Below, one piece after another: positions 8,436 to 16,787 of a DNA stretch of 64,000 bases; position 1 is the first letter of the stretch, and each line of letters opens with the position of its first letter. The DNA is taken from contig USBB01000004.1 in NCBI GenBank assembly GCA_900552795.1, positions 1 to 64,000 of the forward strand, written 5' to 3'. The notes under the pieces are model-generated. The model saw only the letters and a list, made by a program, of their open reading frames with translations. It was not told the origin of the DNA and ran no database searches. The DNA is from an uncultured Eubacterium sp. (GTDB lineage: Bacteria; Bacillota; Clostridia; Lachnospirales; Lachnospiraceae). A program made the translations under genes and the position numbers.

Positions 8436-9092
8436 TTGAAAATTATGAAAAACATACTTATTATAAGCGGTGGAGCGTTAAATACAGATTGGGCAAAGGA
8501 GTGGCTTGGCAGTAATGAGTTTGATTTTGTGATTGCGGCAGACAGCGGTCTTGGATATGCGGAATTGCTTGACATAAATGTTGATTTTTTGCTGGGGGAT
8601 TATGATTCTGTAGATGAGGATGTACTGAATAAATATAAATACAACACAGATATGGTTACGTATCCCAAAGAAAAGGATTATACGGATACACATATTGCAT
8701 TAAAAAAAGCTCTTGAATTAAATCCGCAGTCAATAAGTATTATCGGGGCTACGGGCACAAGGCTTGATCATACCATGACAAACATTTTTATTATGTATGA
8801 AGCACTGCGTATGGGTATTTCGTGCAGTATTTATGATAAATATAATAAAATTTATCTCATGGGTACGGGTGATGATAAAATAATCAGTAAAAATAATCAG
8901 TACGGACAGTTTTTATCATTTTTGCCTGCGACCGAGCAGGTGGTTTTTTCTGTGAAGGGTGTAAAATATCCTCTTGATAATTATAAATTAAAACAAGGTT
9001 TGAGCCTGTGCCAGAGTAATGAAATCAGCAAAGATTATGCAGAGGTGGAAGTAAAAGAAGGAATACTTGTTGTTTTTGAGTCAAAAGACTGA
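8436..9092 (+). CDS. thiN: Thiamine pyrophosphokinase
   Basis: This protein of about 218 aa transfers pyrophosphate from ATP to thiamine to give thiamine pyrophosphate. Family motifs are AADSGLGYA, the metal-binding LLGDYDSVDED, YPKEKDYTDTHIALKKAL and IIGATGTRLDHTMTN, followed by the C-terminal beta domain that binds thiamine. Start choice: AAGGGA at 8425-8430 suits TTG 8436 (5-nt spacing), while ATG 8445 (MKNILIISGG) is the alternative with a longer 14-nt spacing. No other thiamine gene and no TPP riboswitch is visible nearby, which fits a salvage enzyme expressed on its own. Confidence 0.93.
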   Translation: MKIMKNILIISGGALNTDWAKEWLGSNEFDFVIAADSGLGYAELLDINVDFLLGDYDSVDEDVLNKYKYNTDMVTYPKEKDYTDTHIALKKALELNPQSISIIGATGTRLDHTMTNIFIMYEALRMGISCSIYDKYNKIYLMGTGDDKIISKNNQYGQFLSFLPATEQVVFSVKGVKYPLDNYKLKQGLSLCQSNEISKDYAEVEVKEGILVVFESKD

Positions 9093-9190
9093 TTTATTGT
9101 GTATCTTAGCCAATAATGTACTTGTTTTTTATACGAGATTGTTATAAACTAAACAATAGTTACGATAATTTTAAATAGGAGGTCTTAATA

Positions 9191-10642
9191 ATGAGTAACA
9201 CTACATCAGTGTCAGCGAGAATGAGGATAGAATCCATTCTTGATGACAGTAGTTTTGTTGAGATTGGTGCAGGTGTAAGAGCCAGAGCAACTGATTTTAA
9301 CGTACAAGACAACGCGTTGGTATCTGATGGTGTAATAACAGGATATGGCGTTATTAATGGTAATCTTGTCTATATTTACAGTCAGGATGCCACGATTATG
9401 AATGGTTCTATCGGGGAGATGCATGCAAGAAAGATTGCCGGACTTTATGATATGGCCCTCAAGATGGGAGCACCTGTTATTGGTCTTATTGATTGTGCAG
9501 GTTTAAGACTTCAGGAAGCAACAGATGCTTTAGCAGGTTTTGGCACTATCTATAATAAGATGGCTATGGCTTCAGGTGTGATTCCGCAGATTACTGCAGT
9601 TTATGGTAATTGCGGCGGTGGTCTTGCTGTACTTACAGCTCTTTCGGATTTTGTATTTATGGAGGAAAAAGACGCAAAGCTTTTTGTTAACAGTCCTAAT
9701 GCTCTGGCTGGCAATTATGCAGACAAGCTTGATACTGCAAATGCAGAATTTCAGGCTGCATCAGGTCTTGTTGATTTTGTCGGAGATAATCAGACTATCG
9801 CAGACGGAATAAGAGAGCTTGTTTCAGTACTTCCTGCAAATAATGAAGATGAGGCTGAATATGCAGACAGTCAGGATGATTTAAACAGAGTATGTTCAAA
9901 TCTTGAAGCAGAAGCTGCTGATCCGGCATTTGCTTTAGCTGATATTTCAGATGATGGATTGTTTGTAGAGGTTAAGAAAACATATGCTGCTGAAATGGTT
10001 ACAGGTTTCATAAAAATCGACGGTGCAACTGTTGGTGCAGTAGCTAACAGAACAGCAGTTTTTGATGAAAATGGTGAGAAGTCAAAAGAATACGATTCAG
10101 TACTTACAGTAAACGGAGCAAGAAAAGCAGCAGAGTTTGTTAATTTCTGTGACGCATTTGAAATTCCTGTACTTACGCTTACAAATGTGACAGGTTTTGA
10201 GTCAAGTATTTGTGCTGAAAAACATATTGCAAAGGCTGTTGCAAAGCTTACATTTGCATTTGCTGATGCTTCGGTTCCTAAGGTAAATGTTATAACAGGA
10301 AAGGCCTTCGGAAGTGCTTATATTGCGATGAACTCAAAATCTGTAGGAGCTGATTTGACATATGCATGGCCATCATCAAGTATAGGTATGATGGAGCCTG
10401 AACTCGCAGTTAAGATTATGTATGCTGATGAGATTGCAAAATCAGACAATGTATCAGCTGCAGTTTCAGAAAAGGCTGCTGAATATGCAGCTTTACAGTC
10501 TAATATCAGTTCTGCAGCAGCAAGGGGTTATGTAGATACAATAATTAATCCTGAAGATACAAGAAAGTATGTTGCAGCAGCATTCGAGATGTTATATTCA
10601 AAAAGAGAGGATCGTCCTTTGAAAAAGCATGGTACGGTCTGA
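9191..10642 (+). CDS. MmdA-type acyl-CoA carboxyltransferase subunit (biotin-dependent decarboxylase alpha subunit)
   Basis: This 483-aa protein contains both halves of the carboxyltransferase fold: the N-half with GLIDCAGLRLQEATDALAGF and NCGGGLAVLTALSDFVF, and the C-half with ITGKAFGSAYIAMNSKSVGAD and AWPSSSIGMMEPELAVKI. Such subunits move the carboxyl group from an acyl-CoA (methylmalonyl-, glutaconyl- or malonyl-CoA) to biotin. The operon continues with an OadG-like protein, biotin carrier and Na+ pump subunit, which points to decarboxylation rather than acetyl-CoA carboxylation. Substrate cannot be read from sequence. AGGAGG precedes the ATG. A weak TTGTTT/TATAAA pair with 15-nt spacing lies at 9122-9148. 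Confidence 0.88.
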   Translation: MSNTTSVSARMRIESILDDSSFVEIGAGVRARATDFNVQDNALVSDGVITGYGVINGNLVYIYSQDATIMNGSIGEMHARKIAGLYDMALKMGAPVIGLIDCAGLRLQEATDALAGFGTIYNKMAMASGVIPQITAVYGNCGGGLAVLTALSDFVFMEEKDAKLFVNSPNALAGNYADKLDTANAEFQAASGLVDFVGDNQTIADGIRELVSVLPANNEDEAEYADSQDDLNRVCSNLEAEAADPAFALADISDDGLFVEVKKTYAAEMVTGFIKIDGATVGAVANRTAVFDENGEKSKEYDSVLTVNGARKAAEFVNFCDAFEIPVLTLTNVTGFESSICAEKHIAKAVAKLTFAFADASVPKVNVITGKAFGSAYIAMNSKSVGADLTYAWPSSSIGMMEPELAVKIMYADEIAKSDNVSAAVSEKAAEYAALQSNISSAAARGYVDTIINPEDTRKYVAAAFEMLYSKREDRPLKKHGTV

Positions 10643-10659
10643 TATAGAGGTGAAACAGT

Positions 10660-11496
10660 ATGAAGAATATTAAGCTTAAAAAATTCTCTCTGTTGTTTTG
10701 CATACTTTGTCTTGCGTTCGGGCTTACAGCCTGTTCTGATACGATTTCTTCACAGGAAGCAAAGCAGTCTTTGAAGCAGAAAAAGGTTGCTGAATATGAA
10801 ACTCAGTTAAAAGACTGGGCAGATGATATGATTAACTTCCTTGATACTACATCTTCAGAGCAGCTTAAGGAGTATGCAGAAAATTCCACAACTCTTGACG
10901 AGATTAATAAGACTGATTACATTGTTAATCCGGACGGAATGAATGTTGCAACAGTTGAATTTTACAATGGTTGGAATAAAACAAAGGAAGATCTCGGCAA
11001 AATCAAGTCAGTTGATGATATTAAAGTAGAGTTAAATGCTGAGACAGGAAAACTTTGTACGATTTCTGCAAAGGTGACTTATGAGGCAAGAGAATGTGCT
11101 TTTGAATTTACAATAAAAGACGATTTGTCTCTTGAGAGCGGTGCAATTAATCCGACTTACACGACAGGCGAGAAGATGGAAAAAGCAGTTATGAATACAT
11201 TGATTGGTATGGGAACAGTATTTGCGGTTCTTATATTCATTTCATTTATTATTTATCTGCTTAAATTTGTTAATGTTATCGGCACTAAGAAAAATGAAAC
11301 TGAAAAATCAGCAGATACAGGTGTTGATAATGCTATAGCGCAGATTGTTTCAAATGAAACTGTAGGTGATGACGCAGATGAAACAGACGATTTGGAATTG
11401 ATTGCAGTAATTACAGCGGCTATAGCTGCATCGGAGGGAACATCGTCAGACGGACTTGTGGTTCGCTCAATAAGAAAGAGAAATAACTGGAAATAA
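10660..11496 (+). CDS. OadG-like gamma subunit fused to a lipoprotein-type extracytoplasmic domain
   Basis: This 278-aa protein starts with a signal peptide ending in the lipobox LTAC (Cys25). An exported alpha/beta domain of about 150 residues follows. Then comes a transmembrane helix (about 185-207) and a cytoplasmic tail ending in ELIAVITAAIAASEG and RSIRKRNNWK, the conserved end of OadG/MmdD subunits that assemble and anchor the decarboxylase. Classical OadG is about 80 aa, so the N-terminal exported part is an addition. It sits 17 nt after the carboxyltransferase gene and 20 nt before the biotin carrier. The role of the lipoprotein part is unknown. Confidence 0.82.
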   Translation: MKNIKLKKFSLLFCILCLAFGLTACSDTISSQEAKQSLKQKKVAEYETQLKDWADDMINFLDTTSSEQLKEYAENSTTLDEINKTDYIVNPDGMNVATVEFYNGWNKTKEDLGKIKSVDDIKVELNAETGKLCTISAKVTYEARECAFEFTIKDDLSLESGAINPTYTTGEKMEKAVMNTLIGMGTVFAVLIFISFIIYLLKFVNVIGTKKNETEKSADTGVDNAIAQIVSNETVGDDADETDDLELIAVITAAIAASEGTSSDGLVVRSIRKRNNWK

Positions 11497-11516
11497 TTTT
11501 TTGGAGGATAATTACT

Positions 11517-11885
11517 ATGAAGAGTTATACAATTACTGTAAATGGCAATGTATATGATGTTACAGTTGAAGAAGGCAAGACAAGCGGTGCAGCAGCACCA
11601 GCAGCAAAAGCTGCAGCTCCTAAGGCAGCTGTAAAAGCAGCAGCACCGGCAGCACCAGCAGGCGCACAGGGAGCTGTTAAAGTAGAAGCTCCTATGCAGG
11701 GCAAGATTTTAAAGACTGTTGTATCAGCAGGTTCAGCAGTTAAGAAGGGTGACGTTTTAGTTGTTCTTGAAGCTATGAAAATGGAAAATGAAATCTGTGC
11801 ACCACAGGATGGAACTGTTGCAACAGTTGAATGTTCAGTTGGTGATTCAGTAGAAACTGGTAAAGTATTAGTTACTATGAACTAA
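11517..11885 (+). CDS. Biotin carboxyl carrier protein of the decarboxylase
   Basis: This 122-aa protein has a short N-terminal beta region (MKSYTITVNGNVYDVTVEEG), an Ala/Pro/Lys-rich flexible linker (about 23-52) and a C-terminal biotinyl domain. The biotin motif EAMKMENEI places the modified lysine at residue 88. The Ala/Pro linker is typical of MmdC/GcdC-type carriers of Na+-pumping decarboxylases, which must swing between carboxyltransferase and membrane pump. GGAGG precedes ATG 11517. It is the only biotin carrier in the operon, so it probably serves both carboxyltransferases encoded here. Confidence 0.93.
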   Translation: MKSYTITVNGNVYDVTVEEGKTSGAAAPAAKAAAPKAAVKAAAPAAPAGAQGAVKVEAPMQGKILKTVVSAGSAVKKGDVLVVLEAMKMENEICAPQDGTVATVECSVGDSVETGKVLVTMN

Positions 11886-11922
11886 TACGTCAGATGAATC
11901 ATTTGAAACTGGAGGTTAAACA

Positions 11923-13074
11923 ATGAGTTATATTATAACAACATTAGGAAACCTCATTCAGCAGTCAGCGTTTTTTGGCCTTACATGGGGCAATTTTCTT
12001 ATGATTGCTGTAGCTTTGGTTTTCTTATATTTGGCTATTAAAAAAGGATATGAACCTCTGCTCTTAGTGCCGATTTCATTCGGTATGTTGCTTGTTAATC
12101 TCTATCCGGATATTATGCTTTCGATTGAAGATTCAAATAACGGAGTCGGCGGTTTATTACATTATTTCTATTTACTTGATGAGTGGAGCATTCTTCCTTC
12201 GCTTATTTTCCTCGGCGTTGGTGCCATGACGGATTTTGGTCCGCTTATTGCCAATCCGAAGAGCTTTTTGCTTGGTGCAGCTGCACAGTTTGGTATTTTT
12301 GCGGCTTACATTATGGCAATATTTATGGGCTTCCCTGATAAAGCTGCTGCCGCAATTTCAATTATCGGCGGTGCTGACGGCCCTACTTCAATTTTCCTTG
12401 CAGGTAAGCTTGGTCAGACAAAGTATATGGGACCTATCGCAGTTGCTGCATATTCGTACATGTCACTTGTACCTATTATACAGCCGCCTATCATGAAGCT
12501 TTTGACAACAGAGAAAGAAAGAAAAATCAAGATGGAGCAGTTAAGACCTGTTTCAAAGCTTGAGAAAATTCTTTTCCCTATAATTGTTACACTTGTTGTA
12601 GTTTTGATACTCCCTACAACAGCTCCGCTTGTTGGTATGCTTATGTTAGGTAACCTGTTTAAGGAGTCAGGAGTTGTAAGACAGCTTACAGAGACAGCTT
12701 CAAATGCATTGATGTACATCGTTGTTATTATTCTTGGTACATCAGTAGGTGCTACTACAAGTGCAGAAGCATTCCTTAACTGGGATACATTAAAAATTGT
12801 TGCACTTGGTCTTATCGCGTTCGCATTTGGTACTGCAGCCGGGGTAATATTTGGTAAGATAATGTGTAAGGTTACAAGAGGCAAGGTTAATCCTCTTATC
12901 GGTTCGGCAGGTGTATCTGCGGTTCCAATGGCTGCAAGAGTGTCTCAGAAGGTTGGTCAGGAAGCAGACCCTTCAAACTTCCTTTTAATGCATGCTATGG
13001 GTCCTAACGTAGCCGGTGTTATCGGAACAGCCGTAGTAGCCGGAGCCTTTATGGCTATGTTTGGAGTTATGTAA
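11923..13074 (+). CDS. oadB: Na+-pumping decarboxylase beta subunit
   Basis: This 383-aa integral membrane protein has about nine or more hydrophobic segments, the length and layout of OadB/MmdB/GcdB. The conserved functional region is visible as GGADGPTSIFLAGKLG (about 146-161), whose aspartate is essential for Na+ translocation in studied homologues. A second conserved motif, GAGVSAVPMAARVSQ-like (GSAGVSAVPMAARVSQ), lies near residues 326-341. It decarboxylates carboxybiotin and exports Na+. GGAGG lies before ATG 11923. Located between the carrier and oadA genes. Confidence 0.95.
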   Translation: MSYIITTLGNLIQQSAFFGLTWGNFLMIAVALVFLYLAIKKGYEPLLLVPISFGMLLVNLYPDIMLSIEDSNNGVGGLLHYFYLLDEWSILPSLIFLGVGAMTDFGPLIANPKSFLLGAAAQFGIFAAYIMAIFMGFPDKAAAAISIIGGADGPTSIFLAGKLGQTKYMGPIAVAAYSYMSLVPIIQPPIMKLLTTEKERKIKMEQLRPVSKLEKILFPIIVTLVVVLILPTTAPLVGMLMLGNLFKESGVVRQLTETASNALMYIVVIILGTSVGATTSAEAFLNWDTLKIVALGLIAFAFGTAAGVIFGKIMCKVTRGKVNPLIGSAGVSAVPMAARVSQKVGQEADPSNFLLMHAMGPNVAGVIGTAVVAGAFMAMFGVM

Positions 13075-13115
13075 TACTTTTATAATTTTATTTAGATTTT
13101 TGGAGGATTAATAAG

Positions 13116-14516
13116 ATGGGAGTTAAAATTACCGAAACAGTTTTGCGTGATGCACACCAGTCTCTTATTGCTACAAGAATGACAACTGAACAGATGCTTC
13201 CTATAGTTGAGAAGATGGATAAGGTCGGCTATCATTCAGTAGAATGTTGGGGCGGTGCTACATTTGATGCATCACTTCGTTTCTTAAAGGAAGATCCATG
13301 GGAAAGACTTCGTAAGTTAAGAGCTGGATTTAAGAATACTAAATTACAAATGTTATTCAGAGGACAGAATATTCTTGGATATAATCATTATGCAGATGAT
13401 GTTGTTGAATATTTTGTACAGAAATCAATAGCAAACGGTATAGATATAATCCGTATATTTGACTGCTTTAATGATTTAAGAAATTTAGAGACAGCAGTTA
13501 AGGCAGCAAAGAAAGAGAAAGGTCATGCTCAGATAGCACTTTCTTATACATTAGGTGATGCTTATACACTTGATTACTGGAAAGAGACAGCTAAGCGAAT
13601 TGAGGATATGGGTGCTGATTCAATCTGTATTAAGGATATGGCAGGTCTTTTGGTTCCTTACAAGGCAACAGAACTTGTTCAGGCTTTAAAGGACGGTTCT
13701 TCACTGCCGATTCAGATGCACACACATTATACATCAGGTGTTGCTTCAATGACATATCTTAAGGCAGTTGAAGCGGGTGCTGATATTATTGATACAGCTA
13801 TTTCTCCATTTTCAATGGGAACAAGCCAGCCTGCAACAGAGGTTATGGTTGAGACGTTTAGAGGAACACAGTATGATACAGGTCTTGATCAGAATCTTTT
13901 GGCTGAGATAGCGGCATACTTCCAGCCAATGAGAGAAGAAGCGTTAAAGAGCGGACTTATGAACACGAAAGTTCTTGGTGTTAATATTAAGACTTTACTT
14001 TATCAGGTACCTGGCGGTATGCTTTCAAATCTTGTTTCACAGCTTAAGGATGCAGGTGCAGAAGATAAGTATCAGGCAGTTTTGGAGGAAATTCCAAGAG
14101 TGCGTAAAGATTATGGTGAACCGCCTCTTGTTACACCATCATCACAGATTGTTGGTACACAGGCAGTTTTAAATGTTCTTCAGGGTGAACGTTATAAGAT
14201 GATTACAAAAGAGTCTAAGAAAGTGCTTGCAGGTGAGTTTGGACAGACGGTTAAGCCATTCAATCCGGAAGTTCAAAAGAAGGCGATCGGCGATACAAAG
14301 CCTATCACATGTCGTCCTGCTGACTTGATTGAGCCGCAGCTTGAAAAATTTGAAAAAGATCCTGTTGTACAGGAATATAAGCAGCAGGAGGAAGACGTAT
14401 TGTCATATGCATTGTTCCCGGCTGTAGCAACTGAATTCTTTAAGTACAGACAGGCACAGCAGACAAAGGTTGACCCTAATGCGGCAGATACAGAAAGCAA
14501 ATCATATCCTGTATAA
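13116..14516 (+). CDS. oadA: Oxaloacetate decarboxylase alpha subunit, carboxyltransferase only
   Basis: This 466-aa protein is the pyruvate/oxaloacetate carboxyltransferase of the OadA/PycB family. The TIM-barrel site is clear: TVLRDAHQSL (metal ligand Asp), FRGQNILGY, CIKDMAGLL (Lys) and QMHTHYTSG (two His metal ligands). The following helical domain is present (QVPGGMLSNL, PSSQIVGTQAVLNV). Full-length OadA is near 590 aa and ends in a biotinyl domain. That domain is absent here and is supplied by the separate carrier at 11517. GGAGG precedes ATG 13116. The gene closes the operon before a terminator. Confidence 0.95.
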   Translation: MGVKITETVLRDAHQSLIATRMTTEQMLPIVEKMDKVGYHSVECWGGATFDASLRFLKEDPWERLRKLRAGFKNTKLQMLFRGQNILGYNHYADDVVEYFVQKSIANGIDIIRIFDCFNDLRNLETAVKAAKKEKGHAQIALSYTLGDAYTLDYWKETAKRIEDMGADSICIKDMAGLLVPYKATELVQALKDGSSLPIQMHTHYTSGVASMTYLKAVEAGADIIDTAISPFSMGTSQPATEVMVETFRGTQYDTGLDQNLLAEIAAYFQPMREEALKSGLMNTKVLGVNIKTLLYQVPGGMLSNLVSQLKDAGAEDKYQAVLEEIPRVRKDYGEPPLVTPSSQIVGTQAVLNVLQGERYKMITKESKKVLAGEFGQTVKPFNPEVQKKAIGDTKPITCRPADLIEPQLEKFEKDPVVQEYKQQEEDVLSYALFPAVATEFFKYRQAQQTKVDPNAADTESKSYPV

Positions 14517-14554
14517 TTTTCGATTACATTCTTAACTTTAATAAAATACATTTT

Positions 14555-14605
14555 AAAGCACCGGTTATATTTTGAGACTACCTCATAATGTACCGGTGCT
14601 TTTTG
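14555..14605 (+). terminator. Terminator of the decarboxylase operon
   Basis: AAAGCACCGGT (14555-14565) pairs with ACCGGTGCTTT (14592-14602), followed by T residues. The loop holds a second partial stem (TTTGAG with CTCATAA). Confidence 0.88.
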
Positions 14606-14676
14606 TTTGAATATCTCATAATAATGTGATAAAATTATTTGAAATTTAAGAAGTCGCTTAAGAAATGAGGTAAAAT

Positions 14677-15294
14677 ATGATTAGATTTGAAAGATTTGAT
14701 GTTCTGAATTTTGAAAATGCAATAAGAGGGGCGAGAAATCCGCTTAACAGCTGGGATAGAATGGACAGTACGACGGTTGATGGGAAGTTTGTTTTTGGTG
14801 AAAACGACCTTAATCTTGCAAAAAGGCTTTGCAGGGCAGGAAGTGACCACAGGAAATTTGTGAGACAGATATTTGTTACCGTAGATATTACTGCGCCTAT
14901 ATACTGGTGGAAAGAATATGATACTTATAAAGTGGGAACTGTTGCCAATTCAACAAGTACTATGCATAAAATCCACAGTAAGTCATTCGAATTAAGCGAT
15001 TTCAGTACAGACCATATGACACCTGAGACGATTGAGATGATGGAAAAGAATATAGAATTTCTTGAAAAACTGCGTGTACAGTACAATGAAACAAAGGATA
15101 AAAGCCTTTGGTACAGCATGATACAGCTTTTACCGGAAAGTTACAATCAGATGCGAACATGTACGTTTAATTATGAAAATCTTGTGGCAATGTATCATTC
15201 AAGAAAAAATCATAAGCTTAACGAGTGGCGTGAATTTTGTGATTGGGCACTGGATATGCCTTATTTCAGGGAGTTGTTCATAGACAATGAATAA
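14677..15294 (+). CDS. Hypothetical protein resembling the ThyX fold
   Basis: This 205-aa protein has a layout like flavin-dependent thymidylate synthases: an early ARNPLNSWD segment, a middle hydrophobic block (VRQIFVTVDITAPIYWWKEY) followed by KVGTVANSTSTMH, and a late LLPESYNQMRTCTFNYENL then MYHSRKNHKLNEWREF. The late part resembles the ThyX segment with LP-x-x-Y-T, a substrate arginine and AQWEIR. The diagnostic RHRxxSxNxxSxR motif is not present, so thymidylate synthase activity is doubtful. It overlaps the sensor kinase gene by 8 nt, which suggests co-expression. The resemblance is pattern-based and needs a profile or structure search. Confidence 0.6.
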   Translation: MIRFERFDVLNFENAIRGARNPLNSWDRMDSTTVDGKFVFGENDLNLAKRLCRAGSDHRKFVRQIFVTVDITAPIYWWKEYDTYKVGTVANSTSTMHKIHSKSFELSDFSTDHMTPETIEMMEKNIEFLEKLRVQYNETKDKSLWYSMIQLLPESYNQMRTCTFNYENLVAMYHSRKNHKLNEWREFCDWALDMPYFRELFIDNE

Positions 15295-16114
15295 AAAAAT
15301 CCAAAAAAGAATACTTATACCATGTTATGTTCAGTTTGCGATGTGCATATTGTTCTGGGTTATGGCAGGAACAGGTCTTTTAAAGGTGAATCTGCTTATA
15401 TCGGTTTTTATGATTTTGATGACGACAATCTGCGCAATTGTGATATTGACGGTAATTATATATGACAGATTATATTACGATGCTATCCATGAAAGTTTTA
15501 AAAACCTTGAGGATCTGAATTTTAAATTGCGTTCTCAGAGACACGAATATTTAAATGAATTGCAGGTAGTATACGGACTGCTTGAGATAGGGGAATACCG
15601 CGAAGCAATTAATTATTTAAAACCAGTGTATACTGATATTGCAAAGGTGTCAAAGGCGCTTAGAACTTCAAAGCCTGCCGTAAATGCTCTTCTTCAGGCT
15701 AAGCTTGCAAAGGCTGATTCTATGAATGTAGAGCTGTTTATTGAGGTTTCTTCAAATCTTAGCGGTATAAATATGGCACAGTGGGATTTGTGCAAGGTTT
15801 TGGCAAATATTATAGATAATGCAATTACAGCAGTTGATAATAATGATAAGTCAGATGACAAAAGAGATAAAAAGGTATGGGTAAATATAAGCGAAGACGA
15901 AAATAATTACCGTTTCTGCATATATAATAACGGTCCTCAGATATCTGAAAATAAATACGATCAGATATTTAAGAAAGGATATACAAGTAAAACAGGAGAA
16001 GGACATGGATTCGGGCTTTCAATAGTAAAGGATATCGTAACTGCTTCAAAAGGAAGCATAAAAGTTACATCAGATTACGTGAAGACAAGTTTTGATATAG
16101 TTATACCAAAATAA
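15287..16114 (+). CDS. Spo0B/DcuS-type sensor histidine kinase
   Basis: This 275-aa protein has two N-terminal transmembrane helices (about 11-31 and 37-60), a short coil and a Spo0B-type phosphoacceptor segment with His86 in LRSQRHEYLNELQVVYGLL. A HATPase domain follows, with VLANIIDNAITAV (N box), NNGPQIS (G1) and GEGHGFGLSIV (G2). It has no recognisable extracytoplasmic sensor domain. No response regulator gene is adjacent: the closest is the LytTR regulator at 20345. Kinases of this build often act on LytTR regulators, so that pairing is possible. It shares 8 nt with the preceding gene. Confidence 0.85.
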   Translation: MNKKIQKRILIPCYVQFAMCILFWVMAGTGLLKVNLLISVFMILMTTICAIVILTVIIYDRLYYDAIHESFKNLEDLNFKLRSQRHEYLNELQVVYGLLEIGEYREAINYLKPVYTDIAKVSKALRTSKPAVNALLQAKLAKADSMNVELFIEVSSNLSGINMAQWDLCKVLANIIDNAITAVDNNDKSDDKRDKKVWVNISEDENNYRFCIYNNGPQISENKYDQIFKKGYTSKTGEGHGFGLSIVKDIVTASKGSIKVTSDYVKTSFDIVIPK

Positions 16115-16281
16115 AAATCAGATTATTTTAAATTTACAGTAATGTCAAATGACATTTAAAGATACATTGTGACATTTTAATTTGATTTTTGTATATTTAA
16201 ATTGTGCATATGCATATTTAACGCAGTATCTGTTTATTATTTACTTATATAAAGTATAATACAGATAAAAGGAGGTGCAAT

Positions 16282-16761
16282 ATGGATGGTTTATTTATTT
16301 TAGGACTTATTCTTTTTGTTATCGGTTTCATATTTATAGGCATTGAAACAGTAACGCCGGGAATAGGAGTTCCGGGAGTCCTCGGAGTAAGCTGTATTAT
16401 AGCAGGTGTTATATTGACAACTGATACGGTAAAGGAGGCTGTTATAACAGTATCTGTTATTATAGTGCTGCTTGGAATATTTATCCTTGTGCTTATAACT
16501 CTCTTATCTAAAGGAAAAATTAAGACTAAAATTATTCTTGATGACAGTCTTAATAAAGAAAAAGGATACATAAGTTCCAATGATTTAGAGTACCTTATCG
16601 GAAAACACGGAGTTACTACAACAGCGCTTCGTCCGGCCGGAAAAATATCTATAGAGGGGGTGGAATTTGATGTGATTTCTGATGGCAGATTTATTGCTGA
16701 GGGAGTCGAAGTAGAGATATATAAGATAAGCAATTCGTCACTTGTAGTTAAAACATTATAA
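16282..16761 (+). CDS. NfeD-family membrane protein
   Basis: This 159-aa protein has two or three transmembrane helices in residues 1-75 (LFILGLILFVIGFIFIGIE; ILGV-type second helix) and a small OB-fold at the C-terminus (LIGKHGVTTTALRPAGKISI, then GVEFDVISDG), the build of NfeD proteins. NfeD genes pair with flotillin/stomatin genes and the proteins act together at the membrane. Here FloA follows 26 nt downstream. It lacks the N-terminal ClpP-like protease domain of long NfeD forms. AAGGAGG is placed well before ATG 16282. A good -10 box, TATAAT, is at 16255-16260 with only a weak -35. Confidence 0.92.
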   Translation: MDGLFILGLILFVIGFIFIGIETVTPGIGVPGVLGVSCIIAGVILTTDTVKEAVITVSVIIVLLGIFILVLITLLSKGKIKTKIILDDSLNKEKGYISSNDLEYLIGKHGVTTTALRPAGKISIEGVEFDVISDGRFIAEGVEVEIYKISNSSLVVKTL

Positions 16762-16787
16762 AATATGAGAAAAAGAGGTAAAATAAT

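Noticed and set aside
8303..8575. N-terminal extension of the 7736-8302 minus-strand gene
   Set aside because: It would overlap the thiN start and promoter. The site AGGAGA 8 nt before 8302 sets the start.
12414..12884. 156-codon minus-strand frame inside oadB
   Set aside because: It lies wholly antisense to a well-conserved gene, and its sequence is the mirror of transmembrane codons.
14677..15294. Functional ThyX thymidylate synthase
   Set aside because: The diagnostic arginine-rich ThyX motif is absent, so only a fold-level resemblance is claimed.
16245..16733. 162-codon minus-strand frame opposite nfeD
   Set aside because: nfeD has a strong ribosome site and family motifs; the antisense frame has none.
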